This document shows positions 49,961 through 60,813 of a stretch of 64,000 bases of DNA, one piece after another. The stretch is from Microvirga sp. 17 mud 1-3 (GTDB taxonomy: Bacteria; Pseudomonadota; Alphaproteobacteria; Rhizobiales; Beijerinckiaceae): positions 1,364,001-1,428,000 of the forward strand of contig NZ_CP029481.1 of NCBI RefSeq assembly GCF_003151255.1, read 5' to 3'. The notes under the pieces are model-generated. The model did not search any database and had not been told where the DNA came from. It saw nothing but the letters and a program-made list of their open reading frames with translations. Both the position numbers and the translations under genes were made by a program. How positions within the stretch are numbered: the first letter of the stretch is position 1; the number at the start of each line of letters is the position of its first letter.

Positions 49961-51075
49961 CGGGGCCCCTCATCCTCCTCACGGCAGGCGGCACGGGCGG
50001 CCATCTCTTTCCGGCCGAGGCCCTGGCCAATGCCCTGAAGGCTTCCGGCGCGCGGGTGGTCCTGGCGACCGACAAGCGCGCCAATGCCTATGCGGGCTCC
50101 TTTCCGGCCGACGAGATCGTGGAAGTGCCCTCCGCCACGCCTTCGGGGCGCTCGCCGCTGCAGATGGCGAAGGCCGCCCTTGTGCTCGGGCGCGGGACGC
50201 TTGCGTCCATGCGGACCATCCGGCGGCTGAAGCCCGCCGTCGTAGTGGGCTTCGGCGGCTATCCGACGGTTCCGCCAGTCCTGGCAGCCTCGTTCCTCGG
50301 CGTGCCAACGGTGATCCATGAGGCCAATGCGGTCATGGGGCGCGCCAATCGGCTGCTGGCCCGTCGTGCGACGCTAATCGCGACCGGGTTCGAGGCCATC
50401 AAGGGTGTGCCGGCCGGCGTTCCTGGCAGGACGGTCCATACGGGCAACCCGGTGCGGCCTGCGGTGCTCGACGCCGCGAAGGCCGGCTATCCGCCTCTCC
50501 CGGCCGACGGCATGTTGCGACTTCTCGTGGTCGGCGGCAGCCAGGGCGCGCGCGTCATGAGCGACGTGGTCCCGCCGGCGATCGAGCGCCTGCCTCCCGA
50601 ATTGCGCGCGCGCGTCAGCGTGTGCCAGCAGGCCCGCGGCGAGGATCTGGAGCGCGTCCGGGCCCATTATGGGCGACTCGGCCTCCCGTTCGAGGCGGAG
50701 CCCTTCTTCAAGGACTTGCCGCAGCGCATGGCCGCGGCCCATCTGGTCGTCGCCCGCTCCGGGGCATCGACCGTGGCGGAACTTGCGGTCATCGGACGGC
50801 CCTCGATCCTCGTGCCGCTGCCGGGCGCCCTCGACCAGGACCAGGCGGCCAATGCCCGGACCCTCGGAGACCGGGGCGCCGCCATCGTTCTGCCGCAGAC
50901 TGACTTCACCCCCGAGCGGCTGGCGCAGGAGATCACCACCTTCCTGCGGGAGCCAGACCGCTTGACGCGGGCCGCCGCTGCCGCAAATAGCGCCAGCATC
51001 ACGAATGCGGCCGAGCGTCTCGCCCAGGCCGTGCTCCAACTCGCCTCATCCGCCAAGAAGGATAAAAACCCATGA
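49957..51075 (+). CDS. murG: UDP-GlcNAc:lipid I GlcNAc transferase MurG
   Basis: Membrane-associated GT-B glycosyltransferase producing lipid II, 372 aa. Motifs [17 protein letters not shown] at about 8-24, [10 protein letters not shown] near 102, [14 protein letters not shown] near 124, GGSQGAR near 193, and the C-terminal [10 protein letters not shown] near 267. The start overlaps ftsW and the stop overlaps murC, each by four bases. Confidence 0.96.
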   Translation: MTGPLILLTAGGTGGHLFPAEALANALKASGARVVLATDKRANAYAGSFPADEIVEVPSATPSGRSPLQMAKAALVLGRGTLASMRTIRRLKPAVVVGFGGYPTVPPVLAASFLGVPTVIHEANAVMGRANRLLARRATLIATGFEAIKGVPAGVPGRTVHTGNPVRPAVLDAAKAGYPPLPADGMLRLLVVGGSQGARVMSDVVPPAIERLPPELRARVSVCQQARGEDLERVRAHYGRLGLPFEAEPFFKDLPQRMAAAHLVVARSGASTVAELAVIGRPSILVPLPGALDQDQAANARTLGDRGAAIVLPQTDFTPERLAQEITTFLREPDRLTRAAAAANSASITNAAERLAQAVLQLASSAKKDKNP

Positions 51076-52487
51076 AGCTGCCGCCGAAACTCGGACCCAT
51101 TCATTTCATCGGCATCGGCGGCATCGGCATGTCGGGCATCGCCGAGGTAATGCACAATCTCGGCTACACGGTGCAGGGCTCGGACGCGGCCGACAACTAC
51201 AATGTCCGGCGCCTCGCCGAGAAGGGCATCAAGACCTTCATCGGCCACAAGGCCGAAAACGTGGACGGCGCCGAGATCGTGGTCGTGTCGACGGCGATCA
51301 AGCGCGACAACCCGGAGCTCACCACCGCCCGCGAGAAGCGCCTGCCGGTCGTGCGCCGCGCCGAGATGCTGGCGGAGCTGATGCGCTTCAAGTCCTGCGT
51401 GGCGGTTGCCGGCACCCACGGCAAGACCACCACCACCTCCCTCGTCGCGACCCTGCTCGATGCGGGCGGCCTCGATCCCACGGTCATCAACGGCGGCATC
51501 ATCAACGCCTACGGCACCAATGCCCGCATGGGCGAGGGGCAGTGGATGGTCGTGGAGGCGGACGAGTCCGACGGCACCTTCCTCAAGCTCCCGGCCGACG
51601 TTGCCATCGTGACTAATATCGACGCGGAGCATCTCGATCATTTCGGCAATTACGACGCCATCAAGGACGCGTTCCGCTCCTTCATCGACTCGATCCCGTT
51701 CTACGGCTTCGCGGTGATGTGCATCGACCATCCGACCGTGCAGGACCTCGTCGGGCGCATCGAGGACCGGCGCATCATCACCTATGGCGAGAACCCGCAG
51801 TCCGACGTGCGCCTGATGGACGTGGACACGCGGGGAGGGCAGACCCGCTTCCGCGTGATGATCCGCGACCGCCGCCCGGGCTTCCGCCTCGAACTCGAGG
51901 ATCTCGTCCTGCCTATGCCGGGCGCGCACAATGCGCTGAACGCCACGGCGGCCATCGCGGTCGCGCACGAGCTCGGCGTCTCGCCCGATTCCATCCGCAA
52001 GGCGCTTGCGGGCTTCGGCGGCGTCAAACGGCGCTTCACCCGCACGGGCGAGTGGAACGGCGTCACGATCTTCGACGATTATGGCCACCATCCCATCGAG
52101 ATCGCAGCCGTCCTCAAGGCTGCCCGCGCCTCGACGGATGGGCAGGTCATCGCGGTCGTGCAGCCCCATCGCTACACGCGCCTGTCCTCCCTGTTCGACC
52201 AGTTCTGCACGTGCTTCAACGATGCGGATTCGGTGATCGTCGCGCCGGTCTATGCGGCAGGCGAGCAGCCGATCCCCGGCGCCGACCGGGACGGTCTGGT
52301 GTCCGGCCTCAAGACGCGCGGCCATCGCAACGTGATGGGCCTCGAGAAGTCCGAGGATCTGGCTGGCCTGATCAAGGGCATCGCCAAGCCGGGCGACTAC
52401 GTGATCTGCCTGGGAGCCGGCAACATCACCCAATGGGCCTATGCCCTGCCGGGTGAACTCGAGGCGCTGGGCGAGAAGGCGGCCTGA
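51072..52487 (+). CDS. murC: UDP-N-acetylmuramate:L-alanine ligase MurC
   Basis: First amino-acid ligase of the pathway, 471 aa. N-terminal [24 protein letters not shown]-loop [12 protein letters not shown] near 113-124, [12 protein letters not shown] near 165, and the C-terminal domain with YGHHPIEI and [12 protein letters not shown] 51072 overlaps the murG stop; its own stop shares one base with murB (TGATG). Confidence 0.96.
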   Translation: MKLPPKLGPIHFIGIGGIGMSGIAEVMHNLGYTVQGSDAADNYNVRRLAEKGIKTFIGHKAENVDGAEIVVVSTAIKRDNPELTTAREKRLPVVRRAEMLAELMRFKSCVAVAGTHGKTTTTSLVATLLDAGGLDPTVINGGIINAYGTNARMGEGQWMVVEADESDGTFLKLPADVAIVTNIDAEHLDHFGNYDAIKDAFRSFIDSIPFYGFAVMCIDHPTVQDLVGRIEDRRIITYGENPQSDVRLMDVDTRGGQTRFRVMIRDRRPGFRLELEDLVLPMPGAHNALNATAAIAVAHELGVSPDSIRKALAGFGGVKRRFTRTGEWNGVTIFDDYGHHPIEIAAVLKAARASTDGQVIAVVQPHRYTRLSSLFDQFCTCFNDADSVIVAPVYAAGEQPIPGADRDGLVSGLKTRGHRNVMGLEKSEDLAGLIKGIAKPGDYVICLGAGNITQWAYALPGELEALGEKAA

Positions 52488-53401
52488 TGTTCGCGGACAT
52501 CACGCCCGAACTGAAATCAGCCATGCCGGACCTGCGGGGGAAGCTGGAGGCCAATGCGCCGACCGCGCCTCTCTCCTGGTTCCGCACGGGTGGGCCAGCG
52601 CAGGTGCTCTTCACACCGGCCGACGAAGAGGATCTTGCCTATTTCCTCTCCCGTCTCGACCGGCAGGTGCCTGTCCTCGTGGTCGGCCTCGGCTCGAACA
52701 TGCTCATTCGCGACGGCGGCTGGGAAGGCGTGGTGATCCGCCTCGGCAAGGGATTTGCCGAGATCGCCGTGGACGGAAACCGCCGGATTCGCGCTGGTGC
52801 GGCCGCGCCCGACGTGAAGGTGGCGCGTGTGGCCGCGGAGGCGGGCATCGCGGGTCTCTCCTTTCTCCGCGGAATCCCGGGCACCATCGGCGGCGCGCTG
52901 CGCATGAACGGCGGCGCCTATGGGGGCGAGACCAAGGACGTCCTCGTCGAGGCGAGGGGCCTGACCCGTTCGGGCGAGAAGGTCGCCTACACGAATGACC
53001 AGATGGGTTTCACCTATCGACACTCTGCCGTGCCGGACGATGTGATCTTCACCGAGGCCCTTTTCGAAGGCCGTCCCGGCGATCCCGAGGCCATCTTAGC
53101 CGAGATGAACACGATCACCGAGGCGCGCTCGTCCACGCAGCCGGTCAATACCCGTACGGGCGGCTCGACCTTCAAGAATCCCGACGGCCGCAAGGCCTGG
53201 GAGCTGATCGATGCCGCCGGCTGCCGGGGGCTGCGCATGGGCGACGCGCAGGTCTCGGAGATGCACTGCAACTTCCTGGTCAATCACGGCGCCGCCACGG
53301 CCACCGAGATCGAGGCGCTGGGCGAGGAGGTGCGCCGCCGGGTGCGCGAGGCCTCCGGAATCACGCTGGAGTGGGAGATCAAGCGCGTCGGGCATACCTG
53401 A
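52487..53401 (+). CDS. murB: UDP-N-acetylenolpyruvoylglucosamine reductase MurB
   Basis: FAD-dependent reductase forming UDP-MurNAc, 304 aa. Motifs [10 protein letters not shown] near 25, [12 protein letters not shown] near 66 (FAD loop), [20 protein letters not shown] near 126, and the C-terminal [12 protein letters not shown], which carries the catalytic serine and short-loop type II features. Start shares a base with the murC stop. A 60-base gap precedes ddl. Confidence 0.95.
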   Translation: MFADITPELKSAMPDLRGKLEANAPTAPLSWFRTGGPAQVLFTPADEEDLAYFLSRLDRQVPVLVVGLGSNMLIRDGGWEGVVIRLGKGFAEIAVDGNRRIRAGAAAPDVKVARVAAEAGIAGLSFLRGIPGTIGGALRMNGGAYGGETKDVLVEARGLTRSGEKVAYTNDQMGFTYRHSAVPDDVIFTEALFEGRPGDPEAILAEMNTITEARSSTQPVNTRTGGSTFKNPDGRKAWELIDAAGCRGLRMGDAQVSEMHCNFLVNHGAATATEIEALGEEVRRRVREASGITLEWEIKRVGHT

Positions 53402-53461
53402 CGCGCCCACGAATCACTGTTAGGGCCCGGCGGAAGGCCATGGGTCCCAAGGGAGCAGATC

Positions 53462-54385
53462 ATGGCCAAGCACGTTGCCGTCCTCCATGGCGGCTGGTCC
53501 GCAGAGCGCGAAGTCAGCCTGGCGTCGGGCCGCGCCTGTGCCCGGGCGCTGGAAGAGCGTGGCTACAAGATCACGCCCATCGACGTGCAGCCCGACATCG
53601 CCACCGTTCTCCAGGCGACGGCGCCGGACGTGGTCTTCAACGCCCTGCACGGCCGGGTGGGCGAGGACGGCACGATCCAGGGCCTCCTCGAAATCCTGCG
53701 CATCCCCTACACCCATTCGGGCGTCCTCGCCTCGGCGCTCGCCATGCAGAAGGACCGGGCCAAGACGGTCATGCAGGCGGCCGGGGTTCCGGTCCCGCGC
53801 GGCGTGGTCGTTAACCGTTTGGACGCGGCCAGGGCCCATGTGCTGCCCGCGCCCTACGTGATCAAACCGGTCAGCGAGGGCTCGTCCGTGGGCGTCATCA
53901 TCGTGCGCGAGGAGCGCAGCCATCCGCCCCAGGAGCTGCTTCGGGAAGATTGGGCCTTCGGTGAGCAAGTCCTTGTGGAATCGTATGTTGCGGGCCGGGA
54001 GCTGACCTGCGCTGTCATGGGCGACCAGGCGCTGGGCGTCATCGAGATCAAGCCCGCCACGGGCGTGTTCTACGACTATGACGCAAAGTACGTGAAGGGA
54101 GGCTCCATTCACGTCCTCCCGGCAGAAATTAAACCGAATATTTACCAAAAGGTCCAAGAGTTGGCGTTAACGGCGCATCAAGCGCTCGGCTGTCGGGGAA
54201 TCAGCCGCGCCGACTTACGGTATGACGACACGCCCGGTGGAACGGGTGAACTCGTTGTTCTTGAGGTCAATACGCAACCCGGCATGACCGAGACGAGCTT
54301 GGTGCCAGAACTGGCAGCCCATGCGGGCTATTCGTTTGGCGAGCTTGTGCAATGGATGGTGGAGGACGCTACCTGCAACCGATGA
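53462..54385 (+). CDS. ddl: D-alanine:D-alanine ligase
   Basis: ATP-grasp ligase for D-Ala-D-Ala, 307 aa. Motifs LHGGWSAEREVSL near residue 8, [18 protein letters not shown] near 60 (HGxxGED), PYVIKPVSEGSSVGV near 133, and the C-terminal VLEVNTQPGMTETSL near 270 with metal-binding Glu/Asn. It is the dcw-linked ddlB type. AAGGGAG lies upstream of ATG 53462. The stop overlaps ftsQ by four bases. Confidence 0.95.
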   Translation: MAKHVAVLHGGWSAEREVSLASGRACARALEERGYKITPIDVQPDIATVLQATAPDVVFNALHGRVGEDGTIQGLLEILRIPYTHSGVLASALAMQKDRAKTVMQAAGVPVPRGVVVNRLDAARAHVLPAPYVIKPVSEGSSVGVIIVREERSHPPQELLREDWAFGEQVLVESYVAGRELTCAVMGDQALGVIEIKPATGVFYDYDAKYVKGGSIHVLPAEIKPNIYQKVQELALTAHQALGCRGISRADLRYDDTPGGTGELVVLEVNTQPGMTETSLVPELAAHAGYSFGELVQWMVEDATCNR

Positions 54386-55329
54386 CGGCCCACCGGGCCG
54401 GCGCTCCGGTTGCGCGCGCGACTGCCGAGCCCCGCCGGTCCGTCACACCGCGATTCGGTCTCATCCAGCGTTTCCGCCCCACCCGCAGCGTCCGCCGCCG
54501 TGGCGCCGGCATCCCGATCGAGAAGCGCATTCCGCGTCATCTCGGAACGTTCCTGGCCTTGGGATTCTTCGGGGCCGTCGCCGTCACGGGCCTCTGGCAG
54601 GGCGGCCATCTCGACGATTTCATCCGCCAGAACGGCCAGCCGCACCATGCCCTGGCCCGCATGCTCGGCCTCGGCCTGGAGCAGGTCACCATCTCGGGCA
54701 TCGCGCAGATGCGTGAGTCGGAGGTCCTCGCGGCCGCCGGGCTCGACGCGAAGCTGTCCCTGGCCTTCCTCAATGTGAACGACGTGCGCGAGCGCCTCGA
54801 GCGCGTGCCGATGATCAAGAGCGCAACCGTGCGCAAGCTCTATCCGAACGAGCTCGTCATCGGCCTCACGGAGCGCGAGCCCGCGGCGATCTGGCAGCTG
54901 AAGGGCGAATTGTTCGTCATCGCGGCCGACGGCACCGTCATCGACCTGATGCAGGACGCGCAATATGCCGACCTGCCCTTCGTCGTGGGCGAGGAGGCCA
55001 ATGCCCGCAGCAAGGATTACATCGCGCTCCTCGAAGCCGCCGGTCCCCTCAAGAACCGGATCCGCGCCGGGATGCTGGTCGCGGGGCGGCGCTGGAACCT
55101 CAAGATGGACAACGGCATGGACGTGAGCCTGCCGGAGCTCGGGGCCGCCGATGCGCTGGCGCGGCTCGTGAAGCTCGAGCGCGAGCAGCGGATCCTTGAG
55201 AAGGACGTGCTGGCCGTCGACCTGCGAATGGCCGACCGGGTCATCGTCCGCCTGACGGAGGAAGCGGCCTCGGCACGGGCCGATGCCTTGAAGAAGAAGC
55301 CGGTGCGCGGCAAGGGAGTGGAAACATGA
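54382..55329 (+). CDS. ftsQ: Cell division protein FtsQ
   Basis: Bitopic divisome scaffold, 315 aa. Long basic cytoplasmic N-terminus (about 55 residues, many Arg/Pro), one membrane segment (LGTFLALGFFGAVAVTGLW), then POTRA (ITISGIAQMRESEVLAAAGL) and FtsQ/DivIB domain (VRKLYPNELVIGLTEREPAAIWQ). I chose ATG 54382, overlapping the ddl stop as ATGA; the frame opens at 54352. The stop overlaps ftsA by four bases. Confidence 0.92.
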   Translation: MTAHRAGAPVARATAEPRRSVTPRFGLIQRFRPTRSVRRRGAGIPIEKRIPRHLGTFLALGFFGAVAVTGLWQGGHLDDFIRQNGQPHHALARMLGLGLEQVTISGIAQMRESEVLAAAGLDAKLSLAFLNVNDVRERLERVPMIKSATVRKLYPNELVIGLTEREPAAIWQLKGELFVIAADGTVIDLMQDAQYADLPFVVGEEANARSKDYIALLEAAGPLKNRIRAGMLVAGRRWNLKMDNGMDVSLPELGAADALARLVKLEREQRILEKDVLAVDLRMADRVIVRLTEEAASARADALKKKPVRGKGVET

Positions 55330-56648
55330 GTCGCTCGGGTCATGGTCTGACGCCGCGCATGAAGCCTTTGTCCGCGCGCAAGAGTGCCATCCTGTCGGTT
55401 CTCGATATCGGGACGAGCAAGGTGGTGTGCATCGTGGCGGAGCTGAAGCCCGCCGACGAGATCGAGTCGCTGCGCAGCCGCACCCATGTGGCGCGCATCC
55501 TCGGCATCGGCCATCAGCGCTCCGTCGGCCTCAAGGGCGGCGTGATCGTCGACCTGGAGGCCGCCGAGACGTCGATCCGCCAGGCGGTCCACGCGGCCGA
55601 GCGGATGGCGAAGGTCGAGATCCAGTCCGTCATCGTGAACCTCACGGGCGGCCGGCTCGGCTCCGAACATTTCGAGGCGCATGTCCCCGTCCGCGGCGCG
55701 GTCGGCCCGGGCGACGTGCACCGGGTGCTCGACATCGCCAGCAGCCATGATTCGCGGCGGGGCAGGGCGGTCCTGCATGCCTTGCCGACGGGCTTCTCGC
55801 TCGATGCGCAGAACCACATCGTCGACCCGGCCGGCATGATCGGCGAGCGCCTGGGCGTCGACCTGCACGTGGTTACGTCCGAGGCAGCGGCCGCCCGCAA
55901 CCTGATGCTGGCGGTCGAGCGCTGCCATCTCGGCGTCGAAGCCGTGATCGCCACGCCCTACGCGGCCGGCCTTTCGGCCCTCGTGGACGACGAGGCTGAC
56001 ATGGGCTGCGCCGTGGTCGACATGGGCGGCGGCACCACGAGCGTCGGCATCTTCATGAACGGGCACCTGGTGCATGCCGACGCCATCGCGGTCGGCGGCC
56101 ACCACGTGACCATGGATATCGCTCGCGGCCTGACGACGCGCGTGTCCGCCGCGGAGCGCCTCAAGACGCTCTACGGCTCGGCCATCACGTCGAGCGCGGA
56201 CGACCGTGACATGATCGCGGTCCCGCAGGTCGACGAGGACGAACGCGATGTTCCGAACCATCTGCCGAAGTCGCATCTGGTCAGGATCATCAAGCCGCGG
56301 GTCGAGGAGATCCTCGAACTCGTCCGCGACCGGCTGAAAGCGGCGGGCTTCGCCGCGCAGGCCGGTCGGCGCGTCGTGCTGACGGGTGGCGCGAGCCAGC
56401 TCGTCGGCCTTCCGGAAACGGCGCGACGCATCCTTCAGGGACAGGTCCGCGTCGGGCGCCCGCTCGGCATCAAGGGGCTGCCCGAAGCCGCCAAGGGTCC
56501 CGCCTTTTCCGCGGTGGTCGGCCTGCTGGTTTATCCGCAGGTGGCGCATATCGAGTATTTCGAGCCGCGCTCCGGCGGCTTGTTCCAGGGTACGGGAACC
56601 GACGGCTACATCTCCCGGGTGGGCCGCTGGATTCGCGAGAGTTTTTAA
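55326..56648 (+). CDS. ftsA: Cell division protein FtsA
   Basis: Actin-like ATPase that tethers FtsZ to the membrane, 440 aa. Phosphate-1 motif LDIGTSKVVCIVAE near residue 20, connect block GLKGGVIVDLEAAETSI, phosphate-2 CAVVDMGGGTTSVGIF near 222, and adenosine motif VVLTGGASQLVGL near 350. It ends with an amphipathic Arg/Phe-rich tail (ISRVGRWIRESF), the membrane-targeting helix. The first 15 residues are a basic extension. Confidence 0.95.
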   Translation: MSRSGHGLTPRMKPLSARKSAILSVLDIGTSKVVCIVAELKPADEIESLRSRTHVARILGIGHQRSVGLKGGVIVDLEAAETSIRQAVHAAERMAKVEIQSVIVNLTGGRLGSEHFEAHVPVRGAVGPGDVHRVLDIASSHDSRRGRAVLHALPTGFSLDAQNHIVDPAGMIGERLGVDLHVVTSEAAAARNLMLAVERCHLGVEAVIATPYAAGLSALVDDEADMGCAVVDMGGGTTSVGIFMNGHLVHADAIAVGGHHVTMDIARGLTTRVSAAERLKTLYGSAITSSADDRDMIAVPQVDEDERDVPNHLPKSHLVRIIKPRVEEILELVRDRLKAAGFAAQAGRRVVLTGGASQLVGLPETARRILQGQVRVGRPLGIKGLPEAAKGPAFSAVVGLLVYPQVAHIEYFEPRSGGLFQGTGTDGYISRVGRWIRESF

Positions 56649-56753
56649 TGCGTAGGGCGATGGCGCGGCGGCCATGGCCCAGAGTTCAAGTCAACCAAGG
56701 GTAAGCGTCGGCCGAACGCTGTCGGTACAAAGGCCAAAGAAGGCAAACAGGTC

Positions 56754-58490
56754 ATGGCACTCAATCTGCAAGCTCCGGATATCCGGGAACTCAAGCCGCA
56801 CATCACGGTCTTCGGCGTCGGTGGCGCCGGTGGCAATGCTGTGAACAACATGATCGAGTCCGGGCTTCAGGGCGTCGAGTTCGTGGTCGCGAACACCGAC
56901 GCGCAGGCCCTGGCCTCTTCCAAGGCGGACCGCATCGTCCAGATGGGCATCCAGGTGACGGAAGGCCTCGGTGCCGGCTCGCAGCCCGAAGTCGGCCGCG
57001 CGGCCGCCGAGGAGGTGATCGACGAGATCCGCGATCAGCTCTCCGGCTCCCACATGGTGTTCATCACGGCCGGCATGGGCGGCGGCACCGGGACCGGCGC
57101 GGCGCCGGTCGTGGCCCGCGCGGCCCGCGAGCTCGGCATCCTCACGGTCGGCGTCGTCACGAAGCCGTTCCAGTTCGAGGGCGTTCGCCGCATGCGCCTC
57201 GCCGAGGCGGGCATCACCGAGCTGCAGCAGTCGGTCGACACCCTCATCGTCATCCCGAACCAGAACCTCTTCCGTGTCGCAACGGAAAAGACCACCTTCG
57301 CGGATGCCTTCGCGATGGCCGACCAGGTGCTCTACTCGGGCGTTGCCTGCATCACCGACCTCATGGTGAAGGAAGGCCTCATCAACCTCGACTTCGCGGA
57401 CGTCCGCTCGGTCATGCGCGGCATGGGCAAGGCCATGATGGGCACCGGCGAATCCTCCGGCGAGAAGCGCGCCATCCGGGCCGCCGAGGCCGCGATCGCC
57501 AACCCGCTCCTCGACGACGTGTCCATGAAGGGCGCCCGCGGCCTGCTGATCTCCATCACGGGCGGCAACGACCTCACGCTCTACGAACTCGACGAAGCCG
57601 CGACCCGCATCCGCGAGGAAGTGGACCAGGACGCCAACATCATCCTGGGCGCTACCTTCGACGAGAGCCTGGAAGGAATCATCCGCGTGTCGGTGGTGGC
57701 CACCGGCATCGACCAGATCGCCGGCGAGGCGGTGGACCTGTCCTCCACGGAGCAGCGGATTTCGGAAGTGGCCGAGCGACTGCGGGCCGAGGCCCGCGCC
57801 CGGGTCGCCCAGACCCAGGCCGTCCCGACCTTTCGCGCCACCGCCACAGCCGAAATGGTGAAGGCGGTTCCGGCTCCTGCCCCGGTCGAGGCTGCGCCCG
57901 CGCCGGCTCCCGTTGCGACCGCCCCGATCTATTCCTCCCTGGCGACCCCGTCCGTCGAGCCGGCTCCCCAGCCGGTGGTCCGTGACGACGTGGTCCTCAC
58001 GCCGACCCAGCCGAAGCAGGCCATGGCCTACGAGGCGCCGGTCGTCGCCGAGCCAGCCTACGAGGAGCCCGTTGCGCCGCAGGGCGCCTTCATCCCGCCG
58101 CAGGCCGAGCGCGCCATGCGTCCGGCCCGGATGCCCCGGATCGACGAGCTGCCGATTCCCGCGCAGAACCAGATCCGCGCCAGCCGGGGCGAGGAGGCGC
58201 CGCACGACACCAAGCGGATGTCGCTTCTCCAGCGCCTCGCCACGGTGGGCTTTGGCCGCCGGGACGACCATGCGCCGGCCGAGCCCGCTCCGCAGCGGCA
58301 GGCTCCCGAGGCGCCGCGCCAGCAGATGTCGCCGGTCCATGCCGAGTATGCCAAGCGGCCCGCCGCTCCCCAGGGCTACCGCCCGGCCCAGGGCCATCCG
58401 GAGCAGGCTCCGCGGATGCCCGCGGCCCAGCGCGGCGTCGAGGACGACCAGCTGGAGATCCCGGCCTTCCTCCGCCGCCAGGCGAACTGA
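56754..58490 (+). CDS. ftsZ: Cell division GTPase FtsZ
   Basis: Tubulin-like GTPase forming the Z ring, 578 aa. GTP-binding signature GGGTGTG at 109-115, T7 loop [11 protein letters not shown] near 204, core ending near 320. A long Pro/Ala-rich linker (about 320-565) and a conserved C-terminal peptide [10 protein letters not shown] that binds FtsA follow. The extended linker is usual in Hyphomicrobiales. A 105-base spacer precedes it, allowing a private promoter, and a strong terminator follows. Confidence 0.97.
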   Translation: MALNLQAPDIRELKPHITVFGVGGAGGNAVNNMIESGLQGVEFVVANTDAQALASSKADRIVQMGIQVTEGLGAGSQPEVGRAAAEEVIDEIRDQLSGSHMVFITAGMGGGTGTGAAPVVARAARELGILTVGVVTKPFQFEGVRRMRLAEAGITELQQSVDTLIVIPNQNLFRVATEKTTFADAFAMADQVLYSGVACITDLMVKEGLINLDFADVRSVMRGMGKAMMGTGESSGEKRAIRAAEAAIANPLLDDVSMKGARGLLISITGGNDLTLYELDEAATRIREEVDQDANIILGATFDESLEGIIRVSVVATGIDQIAGEAVDLSSTEQRISEVAERLRAEARARVAQTQAVPTFRATATAEMVKAVPAPAPVEAAPAPAPVATAPIYSSLATPSVEPAPQPVVRDDVVLTPTQPKQAMAYEAPVVAEPAYEEPVAPQGAFIPPQAERAMRPARMPRIDELPIPAQNQIRASRGEEAPHDTKRMSLLQRLATVGFGRRDDHAPAEPAPQRQAPEAPRQQMSPVHAEYAKRPAAPQGYRPAQGHPEQAPRMPAAQRGVEDDQLEIPAFLRRQAN

Positions 58491-58525
58491 CGTCACGCAG
58501 GCCCTCACGGCCTGTTACGAAACCG

Positions 58526-58558
58526 AGCCCCCGGCCGTCACGCGGCCGGGGGCTTTTT
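58526..58558 (+). terminator. Rho-independent terminator after ftsZ
   Basis: Perfect 12-bp stem AGCCCCCGGCCG / CGGCCGGGGGCT with a 5-base loop, then TTTTT. It marks the end of the main dcw transcript 35 bases past the ftsZ stop. An AT-richer promoter-like spacer to lpxC follows. Confidence 0.92.
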
Positions 58559-58760
58559 AATAAAACGTTTACTTTTCAAAGAGTTGCGAATTGTCGAGGT
58601 TGTAACACACGGTAAGAAAGCGTGATTTGGCCTAGCCGTGCCCGAGTCCTATCTTGCCGTCAGTTCAAAGCGGGATTCGTTGCAGGCCCGCGCGTTGAGA
58701 TGAGAAAGCGGGCGCTGGGCGCCGGGCGGGGTTCCGCCGGAGCAAAGGGTCCGAGGTCGA

Positions 58761-59714
58761 GTGAAGATGAAGCAGAGCCAGCAAACCACGCTTCGCGCAG
58801 CCGTCGCCCTCACGGGGGCAGGCGTCCATTCCGGAGACGAGGTCAAGATCGTTCTCCACCCGGCGGAGGTGAACCATGGCATTGCTTTCCTGCGCACCGG
58901 CCTGCCCGGAGGGCATGAGCGCCTGATCGATGCGCGGCATCTCGCCGTGACAGCCACCGAGCTCTGCACCGTGATCGGGGACCGCGACAGCGGCGCCGTC
59001 GCGACCATCGAGCACCTGATGGCGGCCCTCACGGGCCTCGGGATCGACAACGTGCTCGTCGAGATCGACGGGCCTGAGGTTCCGATTCTCGACGGCAGCT
59101 CCGCCCCCTTCATCGACGCCATCGACCAGGTCGGCCTCGTGGCCCAGACTGCGGCCCGTCGGTATCTCAAGGTTCTCAAGCCGGTCCGCGTGACCCAGGG
59201 CAAGGCTTTCGCCGAGCTCCTCCCCAACGAGCGCGCCTTCCGCCTCGACGTGGAGATCGATTTCCCGACCCCGGTAATCGGCCGTCAGCGCAAGTCCGTC
59301 GACCTGTCGCCGTCCGTGTTCCGCAAGGATATTTCCCGCGCCCGGACCTTCGGCTTCATGCGCGATGTGGAGAAGCTCTGGAGCGCCGGTTTCGCACTTG
59401 GCGCCTCCCTGGAGAATACCGTCGCCATCGGGGATGATGGCATCATGAACCCAGAAGGCCTGCGCTACGCCGACGAGTTCGTGCGCCACAAGATTCTGGA
59501 CGCGGTCGGCGATCTCTCCCTCGCGGGCTTCCCGCTGCTCGGCACCTACCGCTCCTATTGCGGCGGGCACCGTCTCAACTTCTCGGTCCTCGAAGCTCTG
59601 TTCGAAAGCCGCTCCAACTACGCCGTCGTGGACAGCGGCGCCCGCCGGGAGACCGGCTATGCGGAGCTCGGCAGCGGAATCGCCGTCCCGGCCTACGCTC
59701 CGGACGTCCACTGA
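58761..59714 (+). CDS. lpxC: UDP-3-O-acyl-N-acetylglucosamine deacetylase LpxC
   Basis: Zinc enzyme for the first committed lipid A step, 317 aa. Motifs TTLRAAVALTGAGVHSG near residue 9, TIEHLMAALTGLGIDN near 78 (zinc His), DGSSAPFIDAI near 109, ARTFGFMRDVE, and RHKILDAVGDLSLAG near 237, with zinc His and Asp. GTG 58761 has GAGG five bases before it; ATG 58767 is two codons in and equally possible. It stands after the ftsZ terminator and so is a separate transcript. Confidence 0.95.
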   Translation: MKMKQSQQTTLRAAVALTGAGVHSGDEVKIVLHPAEVNHGIAFLRTGLPGGHERLIDARHLAVTATELCTVIGDRDSGAVATIEHLMAALTGLGIDNVLVEIDGPEVPILDGSSAPFIDAIDQVGLVAQTAARRYLKVLKPVRVTQGKAFAELLPNERAFRLDVEIDFPTPVIGRQRKSVDLSPSVFRKDISRARTFGFMRDVEKLWSAGFALGASLENTVAIGDDGIMNPEGLRYADEFVRHKILDAVGDLSLAGFPLLGTYRSYCGGHRLNFSVLEALFESRSNYAVVDSGARRETGYAELGSGIAVPAYAPDVH

Positions 59715-59903
59715 GGCACCGTTCCTTCCCCTTCCGGGCGCCCGTCGGACTGGAGCGTCCTCCGGCCGCACGATTTTCGGCCCTTTCCCCAAGCCAGCAG
59801 GACAAAGCCTGACGGATAGGGTTGGCTCTTTGCCTGCGCATAGGTTAAAGAGCCTGCAATGCACCGTTACAACCCGGGCACCAATTTCGGAGGACCGCGA
59901 GGC

Positions 59904-60800
59904 ATGTCTTTCGCGAAGGCTTATTCAGGATTGAGCAAGACCGCCGCCCGTGTGCTGGCGGTCGGCGTCTGCGGCGTGGCCCTTGCAGGCTGCGACACCC
60001 TTTCGTCACTCAATCCGTTCGACAAGAGCGAGACCTACAAGCCCGAGATCGTGGCGGACGTTCCGGCTGAGCAGCTCTATAATGACGGTCTCGCGCGCAT
60101 CCAGAAGCGGGACTTCGAGGGCGCAGCCAAGAAGTTCTCCACTCTCGACAAGCAGTATCCCTATTCCGACTGGTCCCGCAAAGGGCTGATCATGGAGGCC
60201 TACGCCAATTACGAGGGCGGCCTCTACGAGGAATCGATCACGGCGTCGAAGCGTTACCTGCAGCTGCATCCGTCGACCCCCGATGCGGCCTATGCGCAGT
60301 ACCTGCTGGCTTCGTCCTATTACGACCAAATTCCGGACATCACCCGGGACCAGGAGAAGTCGGAGCGCGCCCTCATGGCGCTGCAGGAGCTGATCCAGCG
60401 CTATCCGACGTCCGAATACGTGGCCGACGCGAAGAAGAAGATCCAGGTCGCCAACGACCAGCTCGCCGGCAAGGAGATGGAAGTCGGTCGCTTCTATCTG
60501 CAGAAGCGCAACTATTCGGGCGCCATCAACCGCTTCCGCACGGTCGTGTCGCGCTATCAGACGACCCGCCACGTGGAAGAGGCGCTGGAGCGCCTGACGG
60601 AAGCCTATATGGCGCTGGGCATCGTCAACGAGGCGCAGACGGCCGCGGCGGTCCTCGGGCACAACTTCCCCGACAGCCCCTGGTACAAGGATGCCTACGC
60701 ATTGCTGACCAAGGGCGGCGTCGAGCCGCGCGAAAATTCCGAATCCTGGATCAGCAAGGCCTTCCGCGGCGTTCCCCAGGTAGGTCAGAAGGCGGGGTAA
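59904..60800 (+). CDS. bamD: Outer membrane protein assembly factor BamD
   Basis: Lipoprotein of the BAM complex, 298 aa. Signal with lipobox LAGC near residue 30 (VCGVALAGCDTL), then five TPR-like repeats starting YNDGLARIQKRDFEGAAKKFSTLDKQYP, which is the BamD/YfiO pattern. ATG 59904 has GGAGGA upstream; the open frame starts at 59859. The position lpxC-bamD-recN-ligA is the usual alphaproteobacterial order. Confidence 0.93.
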   Translation: MSFAKAYSGLSKTAARVLAVGVCGVALAGCDTLSSLNPFDKSETYKPEIVADVPAEQLYNDGLARIQKRDFEGAAKKFSTLDKQYPYSDWSRKGLIMEAYANYEGGLYEESITASKRYLQLHPSTPDAAYAQYLLASSYYDQIPDITRDQEKSERALMALQELIQRYPTSEYVADAKKKIQVANDQLAGKEMEVGRFYLQKRNYSGAINRFRTVVSRYQTTRHVEEALERLTEAYMALGIVNEAQTAAAVLGHNFPDSPWYKDAYALLTKGGVEPRENSESWISKAFRGVPQVGQKAG

Positions 60801-60813
60801 GCCCTCGGGTTTC